From Kribbella kalugense (GTDB lineage Bacteria > Actinomycetota > Actinomycetes > Propionibacteriales > Kribbellaceae): a stretch of DNA of 64,000 nt. Within the stretch, counting starts at the first letter, position 1; the number at the start of each line of letters is the position of its first letter. Below are positions 56,766 to 64,000 of the stretch, one piece after another. The translations under genes and the position numbers were made by a program. Below the pieces are notes generated by a model. That model did no database searches and had not been told where the DNA came from. It was given only the letters and a program-made list of their open reading frames with translations. The DNA lies in the NCBI RefSeq assembly GCF_004365875.1, contig NZ_SODF01000002.1, positions 2,172,971 through 2,236,970 of the forward strand, in the 5' to 3' direction.

Positions 56766-59237
56766 CTAGTTGACCCGTACGTCGGCTGCGGTGAAGGTGT
56801 TGCAGGAGTCCGGCTTCTTGTTGTTGAAGCCGGTGAGCGACCACTGGTAGTTGCTCACCCGGTTGCCGTGGTCGTGCACGCGCGGCCGGGCGTAGTCGTC
56901 ACCGGAGTGGGTGATCAGGAAGTTCCAGTTGGTCAGTAGCGGGCCGCGCATCGGGATGTACGTCGCGTTCGCACCGAGGTAGACGGCGCCCAGGCAGGTC
57001 GCCTGCAGTTCGCGCCGACGGCTCTCGGTGAGCTTCTGGTTCGGGGTCATCTTCGCCTGCCGGGACACCGACGACGCGAGGATGCCGCTCAGCTTCTGCA
57101 CGTGGTGCCCGTACTCGTGGGCGAACGTGTTCAGCATGATCGCGCGGGCGTAGACCGGGTTGGTCGTGTAGTACCGGTTGTCCACGCTGAACGGCAGGTA
57201 GATGGTCTCGTTCGCAGCGCAGTACGCCGCACGCACGCTGCGCTGGATGCCACACGGTGAAGGCGTCTTGCCGACGTACACAACCGCCTTGGGGTTGCGG
57301 AACGGCAGGTTGACCTTCTTCATCGCCAGCCACCAGGTGCGGTTCAGGCAGGGCAGCAGGCGGTTGTAGTACTGCTGTGCCGCGGCGACCGTGACCGGTG
57401 CAAACGGCGGCTCCACGCACTTCGACGCGGCGACCGGGCCGACCCGGTAGAGCGCACTGTTCTTGACGACCTCGTCGACCGTCGGTCCGCGCGGCGTACT
57501 CGGGCTCGGCGACGTGGACGGGCTCTCGGACTGCGACGGGGACTCCGAAGCGGGCGCCGACGACGGGGTGTTCTTGGCTTCAGCGTCGTCGCCGCCGAGG
57601 CCGCGGACGAGCAGGGTGACACCGGAACCGACCACGAGTACGGCGAGGACGACCAGGCCGATCAGGAGACCGCGGGAGACCTTCTTCTTACGGCGACGCC
57701 GGCCGCCGGGTGGTTGCGGGATCGGGATCGGCGGGTACTGCCAGGTCGGCGCCTGCTGGACAGGCTGACCCATCGGGCCGGTCTGGCCCGGCCCGCCTTG
57801 CCGGGCGGCGTGGCGGGGGCCGGACTGCTGCTGTTGCTGAGACGGGAGCGCGTTGCTCCAGGGAGAGGACTGCTGCTGCTCCTGCCCGGCGGGGCCCCAG
57901 AGATAAGAGCCCTCGGAGCGCGGACCATTCTGGTCCCGCTGGTCATGCTGCTCACCCTGCGAAGGCCCAGCCAGCCAAGCACTCGACTCAGACTGCCCAG
58001 TAGCCGACCACCCGCTACCACCCTGCCCGGACCCGGCCTGGTTGGCCTCGCCGCCGGACTCAGCCCCATCAGTCCGCAACGTCCACGACTGCGAAGCCCA
58101 AGACGACCCCGCCGAACCATCACCCTGCGCCGGCCCGGACTGCGAAGCACCGGACTGCGAAGCACCGGACGGTCCCGGACCGCCTTGCGGCGGGCCGCCC
58201 TGCGCTGGACCGGACTGCGCTGGACCGGACTGCGCTGGGCCGGACTGCGACGGGCTCGGCCGGGACTGGCTGGGCTGTGCGGGTCCGGGCTGTGTGGGAC
58301 CGGATTGGGACGGGCCGGGTTGGTTGGACCAGGACGGGCTGGTCTGCCATGGGCTCGGCTGGTTCGGACCGGGCTGGTTGGGACCCGGCTGATTTGAACC
58401 CGGCTGGTTCGGGCCGGTCGGCTGCGGACCGCGCTGCTGAGGGCCGGGCTGGTTGGAGCCCGACTGGTACTGGCCAGGTTGGCTAGGGCCGGCCGGATAG
58501 GAGCCTGGCTGGTTGGGACCCGGTTGGTTCGGGCCCGCCTGGTTGGCACCTGCCTGGTTCGGGCCCGGCTGGTTGGGGCCTGCTTGGTTCCGGCCTGGCG
58601 CGTTCGGGCCCGGTTGGTTGGGACCTGGGCGGTTGGGGCCGGGCTGCTGGGGACCGCGCTGCTGAGGGCCAGTCTGGTTGGGACCGGACTGTCCTCGGCC
58701 GGGGTGGTTCGGGCCGGGCTGGTTTGGGTTTTGGGTGGAGACGGGCTGGTCGGGGTGTTCTCGGCGGTTGGGGTTCCAGCCGCCGGCGAACCAGTTGTTG
58801 GCCGGCGGCTCGGCCTGGCTCGGGTTCTGGAACTCGCGCTTGGCCTCGGTGTCACCGTCCCACCACGAACCCCCCTGGCCCTGTCCCGGACCGCCCTGCC
58901 CATCCCCGGGACCATGCTGGCCCTGCCCAGCACCACGCTGTCCTTCACCAGCACCACGCCGGCCCTGCTGCGCGCCGGGACCACGCTGATCTGCGCCGGG
59001 ACCACTCTGCGCCGGACCACCTTGCTGTGAGCCGGGACCAGCCTGCGCTGCGCCGGGGCCGTGCTGACCTTCGCCGGGACCGCCCTGCTGTGCGCTGGGG
59101 CCGCGCTGGTCTGCGCCGGGGGCGGGTTGGCCTTCCCCGGAGCCGCGCTGGTCCTGGCCGGGACCGGGCTCCTGTGGGCGGGCCGGCTGATCGTCAGCCG
59201 GGTCGCTCCCCGGGGGCTGGTACCAGTTGTCCGACAT
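56766..59237 (-). CDS. Neutral zinc metallopeptidase 2 with very long low-complexity tail
   Basis: 823 residues. The cytoplasmic N-terminal part (1-510) is disordered: GQGQ-rich, then a long run of NQPGP, NQAGP and QSGPA repeats, then Ser/Gln-rich; the tail is basic just before the membrane (RRRRKKKVSRG). Membrane helix about 525-545; extracellular peptidase domain with HEYGHHVQK (His707, Glu708, His711) and RRELQATCLGA (Thr replaces Asp). C-terminal HDHG and DSCNTF. GAGGAG supports the ATG. The same strand holds metallopeptidases 3 and 4 upstream. Confidence 0.83.
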   Translation of the reverse strand: MSDNWYQPPGSDPADDQPARPQEPGPGQDQRGSGEGQPAPGADQRGPSAQQGGPGEGQHGPGAAQAGPGSQQGGPAQSGPGADQRGPGAQQGRRGAGEGQRGAGQGQHGPGDGQGGPGQGQGGSWWDGDTEAKREFQNPSQAEPPANNWFAGGWNPNRREHPDQPVSTQNPNQPGPNHPGRGQSGPNQTGPQQRGPQQPGPNRPGPNQPGPNAPGRNQAGPNQPGPNQAGANQAGPNQPGPNQPGSYPAGPSQPGQYQSGSNQPGPQQRGPQPTGPNQPGSNQPGPNQPGPNQPSPWQTSPSWSNQPGPSQSGPTQPGPAQPSQSRPSPSQSGPAQSGPAQSGPAQGGPPQGGPGPSGASQSGASQSGPAQGDGSAGSSWASQSWTLRTDGAESGGEANQAGSGQGGSGWSATGQSESSAWLAGPSQGEQHDQRDQNGPRSEGSYLWGPAGQEQQQSSPWSNALPSQQQQQSGPRHAARQGGPGQTGPMGQPVQQAPTWQYPPIPIPQPPGGRRRRKKKVSRGLLIGLVVLAVLVVGSGVTLLVRGLGGDDAEAKNTPSSAPASESPSQSESPSTSPSPSTPRGPTVDEVVKNSALYRVGPVAASKCVEPPFAPVTVAAAQQYYNRLLPCLNRTWWLAMKKVNLPFRNPKAVVYVGKTPSPCGIQRSVRAAYCAANETIYLPFSVDNRYYTTNPVYARAIMLNTFAHEYGHHVQKLSGILASSVSRQAKMTPNQKLTESRRRELQATCLGAVYLGANATYIPMRGPLLTNWNFLITHSGDDYARPRVHDHGNRVSNYQWSLTGFNNKKPDSCNTFTAADVRVN
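58240..58760 (-). repeat. Degenerate NQPGP/QSGPA coding repeats
   Basis: A stretch of 12- to 15-nt units such as AACCAGCCGGGCCCG (minus strand) encodes NQPGP-type pentapeptides. Units are diverged, not identical. Frames on other strands in this region are compositional shadows. Confidence 0.7.
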
Positions 59238-59375
59238 CGATGCTCCTCACGACCTTGCTGGCTGACGCTCGCTGGGTGGGTGCCGAAGGCCGCCTCCCCC
59301 GGACATACTTTGCGCGATCCGGACCCACCAGGCTAGCTATCCCGGCCAGTCGTCTCGAAGTACACCCTCTGGTTC

Positions 59376-60647
59376 CTACTGCGTGTTCGCGGCCGATGCG
59401 GTCCAGGTGTTGCATGCGTTCGGGTTGCGGCCGTTCCATCCGCGGAGGGCCCAGTAGTTGTGGATGGCCGGTGCGCCGTGGTCGTGCGCCGGGTCGATCG
59501 TGTTCGCGATCAGCCACCGCCACTGGACCAGCGACTGCCCCGTGACCGGGTAGCTGCGCCGGTTCGCGCCGATGAAGATGTCCGAGAAGCAGGACGCCTG
59601 TAGCTCCAGCCGCCTGCTGTCCTGGAGTTCCTGGGCGTACGTCGCCCGCTCGTAACGGATCCGGCTGTACGCCGCCAGCATGCCGGTCATGCTCTGCACA
59701 TGGTGCCCGTACTCGTGGGCGAACTGGTGCAGCATCCACATCCGCGCCCACACCTTGCTGTAGGACTGCGAGTACTTGTTGTAGTTCCCGACGTCCTGGG
59801 TGAGGTTCATGTAGATCGTGTCGTTGGTGCCGCAGTAGAACGGCGGACCGGTGTCACTGTGCGAACCGCACGGTGACTCGACCGTGCCGCTGAACGTCAG
59901 CACCGACGGCGACCGGTTCTTGCTGCCGGCCTTGGCGATCAGCGGCGACCACGCCTTGTTGAGGCAGCCGAGCAGGTTCTTGTAGTTGGCCCGCGCGCCG
60001 GCTGCCGTGCTCTGGCGTGACTTGGACTCCTTGCAGTTCACCGACTTCATCGCGCCGGCCTTGTACAGCTTGTTGCGCGCGACCAGGTCGGAGTCGGTGG
60101 GGCCGGGGTTCGTCTTCGGCGTACTGGTGGTCGTCTGCCTGGACGTGGTCGGCCGTGGCGCCTGCGTGGTCGGCCGGACGGTCGGCCTCGTCGTCGGCTG
60201 GATGGTGGTGCTCGGCTGGCCGGACGGCTCGGTCGAGGGCTCAGGTGTCGGGCTGTACGACGACGTGGTGGTCGGCTCGGCGTACGACGGGTCGCCGTTG
60301 TGCTTCAGTACGTGCGAGGCGATCTGCAGCCCGACCACTCCGACGATCACGACGCCGAGGATCACGAACAGCGCGATCAGTCCGCCGCGACTCTTCTTCG
60401 GCGGTCGCGGCCCACCAGGAGGAGCGCCCCAGCCGAACTGCGGCTGACCGGGCCCGAAACCCTGCCCGTGAAACGGCTGCCCAGGCGGCCCCTGGTACGG
60501 CGGTCCCTGCGGCGGACCCTGGTACGGCGGTCCTTGAGGCGGACCCTGGTACGGCGGCGGTCCCTGAGGTGGTCCTTGCCACGGCGCAGGCGGTTGCTGC
60601 GGTGGGTACTGCTGTCCGGGCGGTGGACCCCATTGGTTGCCTGACAC
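59376..60647 (-). CDS. Neutral zinc metallopeptidase 3
   Basis: 423 residues. The tail (1-80) begins SGNQWGPPPGQQYPPQQPPAPW and contains PPYQGPPQGPPYQG repeats; membrane helix about 85-108; Thr/Pro-rich linker; peptidase domain with HEYGHHVQS (His311) and RRLELQASCFSD. C-terminal HDHG, GWNGRNP, ACNTW. GTG start chosen because the first 8 codons match metallopeptidase 4 and a TAGCGT -10 lies seven bases upstream of the GTG. It is leaderless. 27 bases of overlap-free space separate it from gene 4. Confidence 0.87.
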   Translation of the reverse strand: MSGNQWGPPPGQQYPPQQPPAPWQGPPQGPPPYQGPPQGPPYQGPPQGPPYQGPPGQPFHGQGFGPGQPQFGWGAPPGGPRPPKKSRGGLIALFVILGVVIVGVVGLQIASHVLKHNGDPSYAEPTTTSSYSPTPEPSTEPSGQPSTTIQPTTRPTVRPTTQAPRPTTSRQTTTSTPKTNPGPTDSDLVARNKLYKAGAMKSVNCKESKSRQSTAAGARANYKNLLGCLNKAWSPLIAKAGSKNRSPSVLTFSGTVESPCGSHSDTGPPFYCGTNDTIYMNLTQDVGNYNKYSQSYSKVWARMWMLHQFAHEYGHHVQSMTGMLAAYSRIRYERATYAQELQDSRRLELQASCFSDIFIGANRRSYPVTGQSLVQWRWLIANTIDPAHDHGAPAIHNYWALRGWNGRNPNACNTWTASAANTQ

Positions 60648-60654
60648 AGTCGAG

Positions 60655-60660
60655 ACGCTA
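60655..60660 (-). promoter_or_regulatory. -10 element TAGCGT of metallopeptidase 3
   Basis: TAGCGT then seven bases (CTCGACT) then GTGTCAGGC. The same hexamer and spacing are found before metallopeptidase 4. Confidence 0.45.
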
Positions 60661-60673
60661 CCGGAGCCCAGGC

Positions 60674-61780
60674 TCAACTTACCCGGGCGGGTGAGACGGC
60701 CCAGGTGTTGCAGCTGGCCGGGTTACGGCTGGCGAAACCCGCCCGGCTCCAGGCGCCGTGGTTGGTCGTGCTGCCGTGGTCGCGCGGGTACGGCGGACGG
60801 TCGCCGCTGTTGTTCACGTCGTACAGCCACATCTGGTACGCGTACCCGTTGATCCCGTAGCTGCCGCGGTTCGAGCCCAGGAACACATTGCCCAGACAGG
60901 ACGCCTGCAGTTCGAGCCGCCTGCTCAGTTGCAGCTGTCCTGCGGTGTCCGCGTCGTACCGCAGCTCCGTGTACGCCTGGCCGAGACCCGTCATCCACTG
61001 GACCCCGTGCGCGTACTCGTGCGCCATCGTGAAGCTGGTGATCATCCGGCCGAACGTCGGGTTCTGCTTGTAGAACGCGATCAGCGAGGGCGTCTCCAGA
61101 TAAACAGTGTGAGTCGTCGGGCAGTAGAACGAACGACCAGGTCCACTGCCGCACGGCGTGTTCACCGTGCCGCCCCAAACGACCAGACCGGGTGAACGGA
61201 ACCGGCTACCGGCTGCTGCGACCTGTCGTGGCCACGCCCGGTCGAGGCAGGCCTTGATCGACTTGGCGTACGCCAGCGCCTGCGCGCCGTTGCCCGGACC
61301 GGTCTTCGCCTGCTTGCAGTTCACCGTCCGCATCGCACCGGTCTTGTAGAGCCGATGCGTCGCGTTGTACGTCGCCGGGTTGACGGCCACCGGCTTCTTC
61401 GGCGCAGTGGTGGTCGTGGGTGCTCTGGTCGGCCGCGGCGCAGTCGTCTTCGCAGGGACAGTCGGCTCAGTAGTGGCAGACGTAGTGGTCGCCGGCGCGG
61501 CAACGGTCGGCTCGGCGCCATTGCCCTGCGTGAGCTTGACGACCAGGAACACGCCCCCGGCCGCGACCACCGCTACAAGTGCGACAACCAGCAGCGCTAC
61601 GCCGCCGGACTTCTTCCGTGGCGGCTGCGGCCGCTGGGGCGGGAGCGGACCCCACCCGTACTGCTGACCGGGCGGTGGCGGCGGGGCGTAGTACTGCCGG
61701 GGCGGGGGAGGAGCCTGATAGCCCTGCTGGGGCGGCGGGCCGAATTGCCCGGGTGGTGGTCCCCATTGGTTGCCTGACAC
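60674..61780 (-). CDS. Neutral zinc metallopeptidase 4 (HEYAH variant)
   Basis: 368 residues: Pro/Tyr/Gln-rich tail (1-55) beginning SGNQWGPPPGQFGPPPQQ, membrane helix (about 60-82), Thr/Pro linker, and peptidase domain with HEYAHGVQW (His254, Glu255, His258) and RRLELQASCLGN. The zinc motif keeps HExxH but reads YA instead of YG and GVQ instead of HVQ. C-terminal RDHG, GFASRNP, SCNTW. GTG start, leaderless. Divergent from the DUF2207 gene at 61841, the same arrangement as metallopeptidase 1. Confidence 0.87.
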   Translation of the reverse strand: MSGNQWGPPPGQFGPPPQQGYQAPPPPRQYYAPPPPPGQQYGWGPLPPQRPQPPRKKSGGVALLVVALVAVVAAGGVFLVVKLTQGNGAEPTVAAPATTTSATTEPTVPAKTTAPRPTRAPTTTTAPKKPVAVNPATYNATHRLYKTGAMRTVNCKQAKTGPGNGAQALAYAKSIKACLDRAWPRQVAAAGSRFRSPGLVVWGGTVNTPCGSGPGRSFYCPTTHTVYLETPSLIAFYKQNPTFGRMITSFTMAHEYAHGVQWMTGLGQAYTELRYDADTAGQLQLSRRLELQASCLGNVFLGSNRGSYGINGYAYQMWLYDVNNSGDRPPYPRDHGSTTNHGAWSRAGFASRNPASCNTWAVSPARVS

Positions 61781-61787
61781 CCCGCAG

Positions 61788-61793
61788 ACGCTA
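61788..61793 (-). promoter_or_regulatory. -10 element TAGCGT of metallopeptidase 4
   Basis: TAGCGT, seven bases (CTGCGGG), GTG. Same layout as before metallopeptidase 3. Confidence 0.45.
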
Positions 61794-61840
61794 TCGTGCC
61801 CGGTGTCAACCTGACCCTCTTTCTACGGTGTGATTGGGCG

Positions 61841-63535
61841 ATGCGTCTACGTCTCCTCGGGCTCTCCCTGTGTGCCCTCGGCCTGCTCGGCCTGTCCGCT
61901 GTCCCAGCGGCGGCCGCCGGCAGCTCCGGAACCAGCGCTGCCGCCGACCCGGTGGTGACCAACTACGACAGCCAGGTCCGGGTCGAACGTGACGGCCTGC
62001 TCCGGGTCGCGGAGACCTGGAAGCTCAGCAACGTGAACGGGACCTTCACCCGGTTCATCGTCACCCGGGACCACCTGCCCGACGACATCGACCACGTCCA
62101 GGAGATCGGCGACCTGCAGGTCAAGGCCGGCGGCCAGGACAAGAAGACCGAGGTGAAGACCGACGGCGACGTCACGTCGATCGCGGTCTCGGACATCAGC
62201 AGCGGTACGGCGGAGCTCGACTTCTCGTACACGGTCAAGGGCGCGGTGGCCAAGGTCCTGGACGGGACCGAGGTGCGGTTCGCGCCGCTGACCGGGATCA
62301 ACCTCCCGATCCAGCAGGCGAACGTGGTCTACAGCGTCCCTGAGGTTTCGCACGTGTCCTGCTTCGCGGGACCGATCGACAGCAACATCCCGTGCACGCT
62401 GGCGCAGATCGGCGAGACGTCCGGACCGACCTTCCAGCAGGCCAACCTGCCGCCGGGCAACACGGTCCGGATGGCGGTCGGCTTCCCGACCGGCCAGATC
62501 GCGGCCAACTCGATCGTCGAGTACCGCCACACCTTCAAGCGCGCTTTCTCCACCGACGCGGCGCAGCTGATCACCGCACTGGCTGTGCTGCTGCTCGGTG
62601 CGATCGCGCTGTTCGCGCTGTACCGCCTGCGCGGCCGTGACCAGGTCGACCCGCGACGCGTCGTACCGGCGTCGCTGTTCAGCCTCGGCCAGGACACGCG
62701 GATCGACTTCACCCCGCCGTCCGACCTGCGGCCCGGCGAGGTGGGCACGCTGATCGACGAGCGGATCGACCCGGTCGACGTGACCGCGACGATCATCGAC
62801 CTGGCCGTCCGCGGTCACCTGACGATCATCGAGCAGGAGCACAGCACGGAGTACTCGCGTCCGGACTGGGAGCTGCGCCGGGTCGCCAACGCCCCGTCGG
62901 AAGAGCTGCAGCGCTACGAGAACGTCCTGATCCGGGCGATCTTCGGCGACGCCGACTCGGTGCTCGTCTCCGAGCTCGGCCGTCAGGTCCGGGCGAACCT
63001 CGAGCAGGTCCAGGACGCCCTGTACGACGGTGTGGTCAAGCGCGGCTGGTTCAGCGAGCGCCCGGACCGGACTCGGTCGCTGTGGGCAACGATCGGCATC
63101 GCCACCACCGTGGTCGGTGTGATCGCGACCGTCCTGCTGGCACTGCTGTCGACCTGGGGTCTGCTGGGTATCGCCATCACGCTGGTCGGTGTCGGCCTGC
63201 TCATCGTCGGTCGCTACATGCCGGCCAAGGCTCCGGCCGCGGGCCGCGTCCTCGGTCAGGTCGCCGCGATCCGCGGTGAGCTGCTGGAGATGGACGTCAG
63301 CGAGCTGCCGACCGACCAGCACGCCGAGCTCTGCTCGCGCGCACTGCCGTACGCCGTTGTGCTGGGCGGCTCAGAGCGCTGGATCGACGCATTGGTCGCC
63401 ACTGACTCCACGCCGGACGAAGAGGACGAGGGCTTCACCTGGTACCGCGGTCCGCGCGGCTGGCACCTGCAGTACCTGCCGGACTCGCTCCGCAACCTCA
63501 CCACCAACCTGACGGGTGCGCTGTTCGCCCGCTAG
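61841..63535 (+). CDS. DUF2207 family membrane protein 2
   Basis: 564 residues: signal peptide (1-30), extracellular beta domain with a Cys pair (HVSCFAGPIDSNIPC), helix (about 242-262), a cytoplasmic DUF2207 core with RPGEVGTLIDERIDPVDVTATIIDLAVRGHLTI, two further helices (about 415-455) and C-terminal HAELCSRALPYAVVLGGSERW. Paralogue of the 55038 gene (shared motif xVGTxxDExxDxxDxTATxxDLAVRxxLTI). TACGGT at 61824-61829 would give a very short leader; no ribosome site. Terminated by the hairpin at 63554. Confidence 0.85.
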   Translation: MRLRLLGLSLCALGLLGLSAVPAAAAGSSGTSAAADPVVTNYDSQVRVERDGLLRVAETWKLSNVNGTFTRFIVTRDHLPDDIDHVQEIGDLQVKAGGQDKKTEVKTDGDVTSIAVSDISSGTAELDFSYTVKGAVAKVLDGTEVRFAPLTGINLPIQQANVVYSVPEVSHVSCFAGPIDSNIPCTLAQIGETSGPTFQQANLPPGNTVRMAVGFPTGQIAANSIVEYRHTFKRAFSTDAAQLITALAVLLLGAIALFALYRLRGRDQVDPRRVVPASLFSLGQDTRIDFTPPSDLRPGEVGTLIDERIDPVDVTATIIDLAVRGHLTIIEQEHSTEYSRPDWELRRVANAPSEELQRYENVLIRAIFGDADSVLVSELGRQVRANLEQVQDALYDGVVKRGWFSERPDRTRSLWATIGIATTVVGVIATVLLALLSTWGLLGIAITLVGVGLLIVGRYMPAKAPAAGRVLGQVAAIRGELLEMDVSELPTDQHAELCSRALPYAVVLGGSERWIDALVATDSTPDEEDEGFTWYRGPRGWHLQYLPDSLRNLTTNLTGALFAR

Positions 63536-63553
63536 ACGCTGTTCCCACACAGA

Positions 63554-63592
63554 ACAGAGCCCGCCACGCCGCCCCGGCGTGGCGGGCTCTGT
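63554..63592. terminator. Strong bidirectional terminator
   Basis: ACAGAGCCCGCCACGCC (63554-63570) and GGCGTGGCGGGCTCTGT (63576-63592): perfect 17-bp stem, loop GCCCC. It separates DUF2207-2 from the convergent C39-like gene. Confidence 0.9.
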
Positions 63593-63605
63593 CGTCCAAG
63601 GATTC

Positions 63606-64000
63606 CTACCAGTTGTGCTGCGGGGCCGGAGACGGCGGAAGCGGTACGCCGGCCGGGTGGATGACGTAGACCAGTCCACCCGAGTGCGGCACCCAGGCGT
63701 TCTCGAACGCGGTCCGGTCGTACGTCGTCCGCACCTGGTCGTTGCTGGCGATCAGATGTGACGCCGGGTCGTTGACGATCACGTTGCCGGCCTCGTCGAA
63801 CCCGACGATCACCATCAGGTGCCCGTTGGTCCCGTAGCCCGCACCCGGCAGGTCGCCCTTCTTGAACGACAGCGAGGCGACCAGTGGGATCCCAGCCTTG
63901 ATGAACTGCTCCGCCTCGGTCAATGACCGCAGCCGCGTGATGAACGCATCCACACCACGACTTCCGGCGTACGCCGTGTTGAACGGCCAGTTGCCCGCCC
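63606..64000 (-). CDS. C39 family-like peptidase, C-terminal part (runs off the right edge)
   Basis: The frame is open to the window end; about 131 codons are visible. The C-terminal catalytic half of a papain-like C39_2 domain (PF13529) is seen: GNWPFNTAYAGS, LTEAEQFIKAGIPLVASLSFKKG, then catalytic His in GTNGHLMVIVGF and the Asn/Asp in VIVNDPAS, ending YDRTAFENAWVPHSGGLVYVIHP. The catalytic Cys would lie upstream, outside the window. Secretion is likely but unseen. Confidence 0.85.
   Translation of the reverse strand, partial: AGNWPFNTAYAGSRGVDAFITRLRSLTEAEQFIKAGIPLVASLSFKKGDLPGAGYGTNGHLMVIVGFDEAGNVIVNDPASHLIASNDQVRTTYDRTAFENAWVPHSGGLVYVIHPAGVPLPPSPAPQHNW

Noticed and set aside
57662..59020. 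Several overlapping frames of 180-450 codons in the repeat-rich peptidase tail
   Set aside because: The repeats keep all frames open. Only the frame leading into the membrane helix and peptidase domain has domain support.
1..64000. tRNA, rRNA, insertion sequences, phage genes
   Set aside because: Scanned for CCA-ended cloverleaf-like segments, transposase and integrase motifs; none convinced me.

Overview
The window is a 64 kb chromosomal stretch of a high-GC, Gram-positive actinobacterium. The lineage evidence is the mycothiol gene mshA, the senX3-regX3/phoU block, carD followed by ispD and ispF, an HBHA-like/XRE/DUF2516 trio, F420-type and FABP-like genes, an IdeR-type iron box, and many genes that start at or within a base of a predicted transcription start. 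Gene content and style fit the Propionibacteriales, most likely Kribbella or a close relative; the genus is inference. I see no rRNA, tRNA, CRISPR array, insertion sequence, prophage or plasmid gene.

Layout. 1-2.1 kb: end of an RDD-family membrane protein, then a sulfur operon (cysteine-containing leader peptide, DUF4395, SseA-type sulfurtransferase, SseC/DUF1416). 2.4-6.6 kb: a secreted choice-of-anchor P type protein, D-aminoacyl-tRNA deacylase, a BKACE enzyme, and a membrane-anchored molybdopterin oxidoreductase with a coupled membrane protein. 6.8-10.3 kb: a coupled pair encoding an unknown protein and a very low-complexity Gln/Asp-rich protein, a DsrE-like protein, a 35-residue membrane peptide and a nitrobindin-like protein. 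10.3-13.8 kb: a CitA/CitB-like two-component system divergent from a dicarboxylate symporter. 13.8-18.8 kb: LLM oxidoreductase, YgfZ, asparaginase, FAD monooxygenase, TetR. 19-23.5 kb: TypA/BipA and two paralogous L,D-transpeptidases flanking a haloalkane dehalogenase-like gene. 23.5-29.7 kb: DUF2516/HBHA-like/XRE, two short-chain dehydrogenases, a membrane protein, an amidohydrolase and an MmyB-type regulator. 29.7-39.2 kb is the conserved core: mshA, YbjN-like, gpmA, phoU with divergent senX3-regX3 around a PHO box, an iron-siderophore lipoprotein behind an iron box, an LpqE-like lipoprotein, carD, ispD, ispF. 39.2-43.8 kb: a nitrilase-fold amidase with a divergent LysR, and a two-component system beside a Pro/Lys-rich secreted protein.

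The right third is the most unusual part. At 43.8-49 kb a Pls/PosA-type single-module peptide synthetase (adenylation, carrier, six membrane helices, three acyltransferase-like domains) is translationally coupled to an M1 metallopeptidase. By eye its specificity code looks like lysine, which suggests a poly-lysine-like cationic polymer with its own trimming enzyme. At 51.2-63.5 kb lies an array of four paralogous membrane-anchored zinc metallopeptidases with Pro/Gln-rich cytoplasmic tails, two DUF2207 membrane proteins transcribed divergently from two of them, a receptor Ser/Thr kinase with a duplicated Cys-rich ectodomain, and an FHA protein. Peptidase, kinase and FHA genes overlap or abut, so they are probably one operon. 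This looks like a phospho-regulated cell-surface protease system and is my best candidate for an undescribed system. The window ends in a C39-like peptidase that runs off the right edge.
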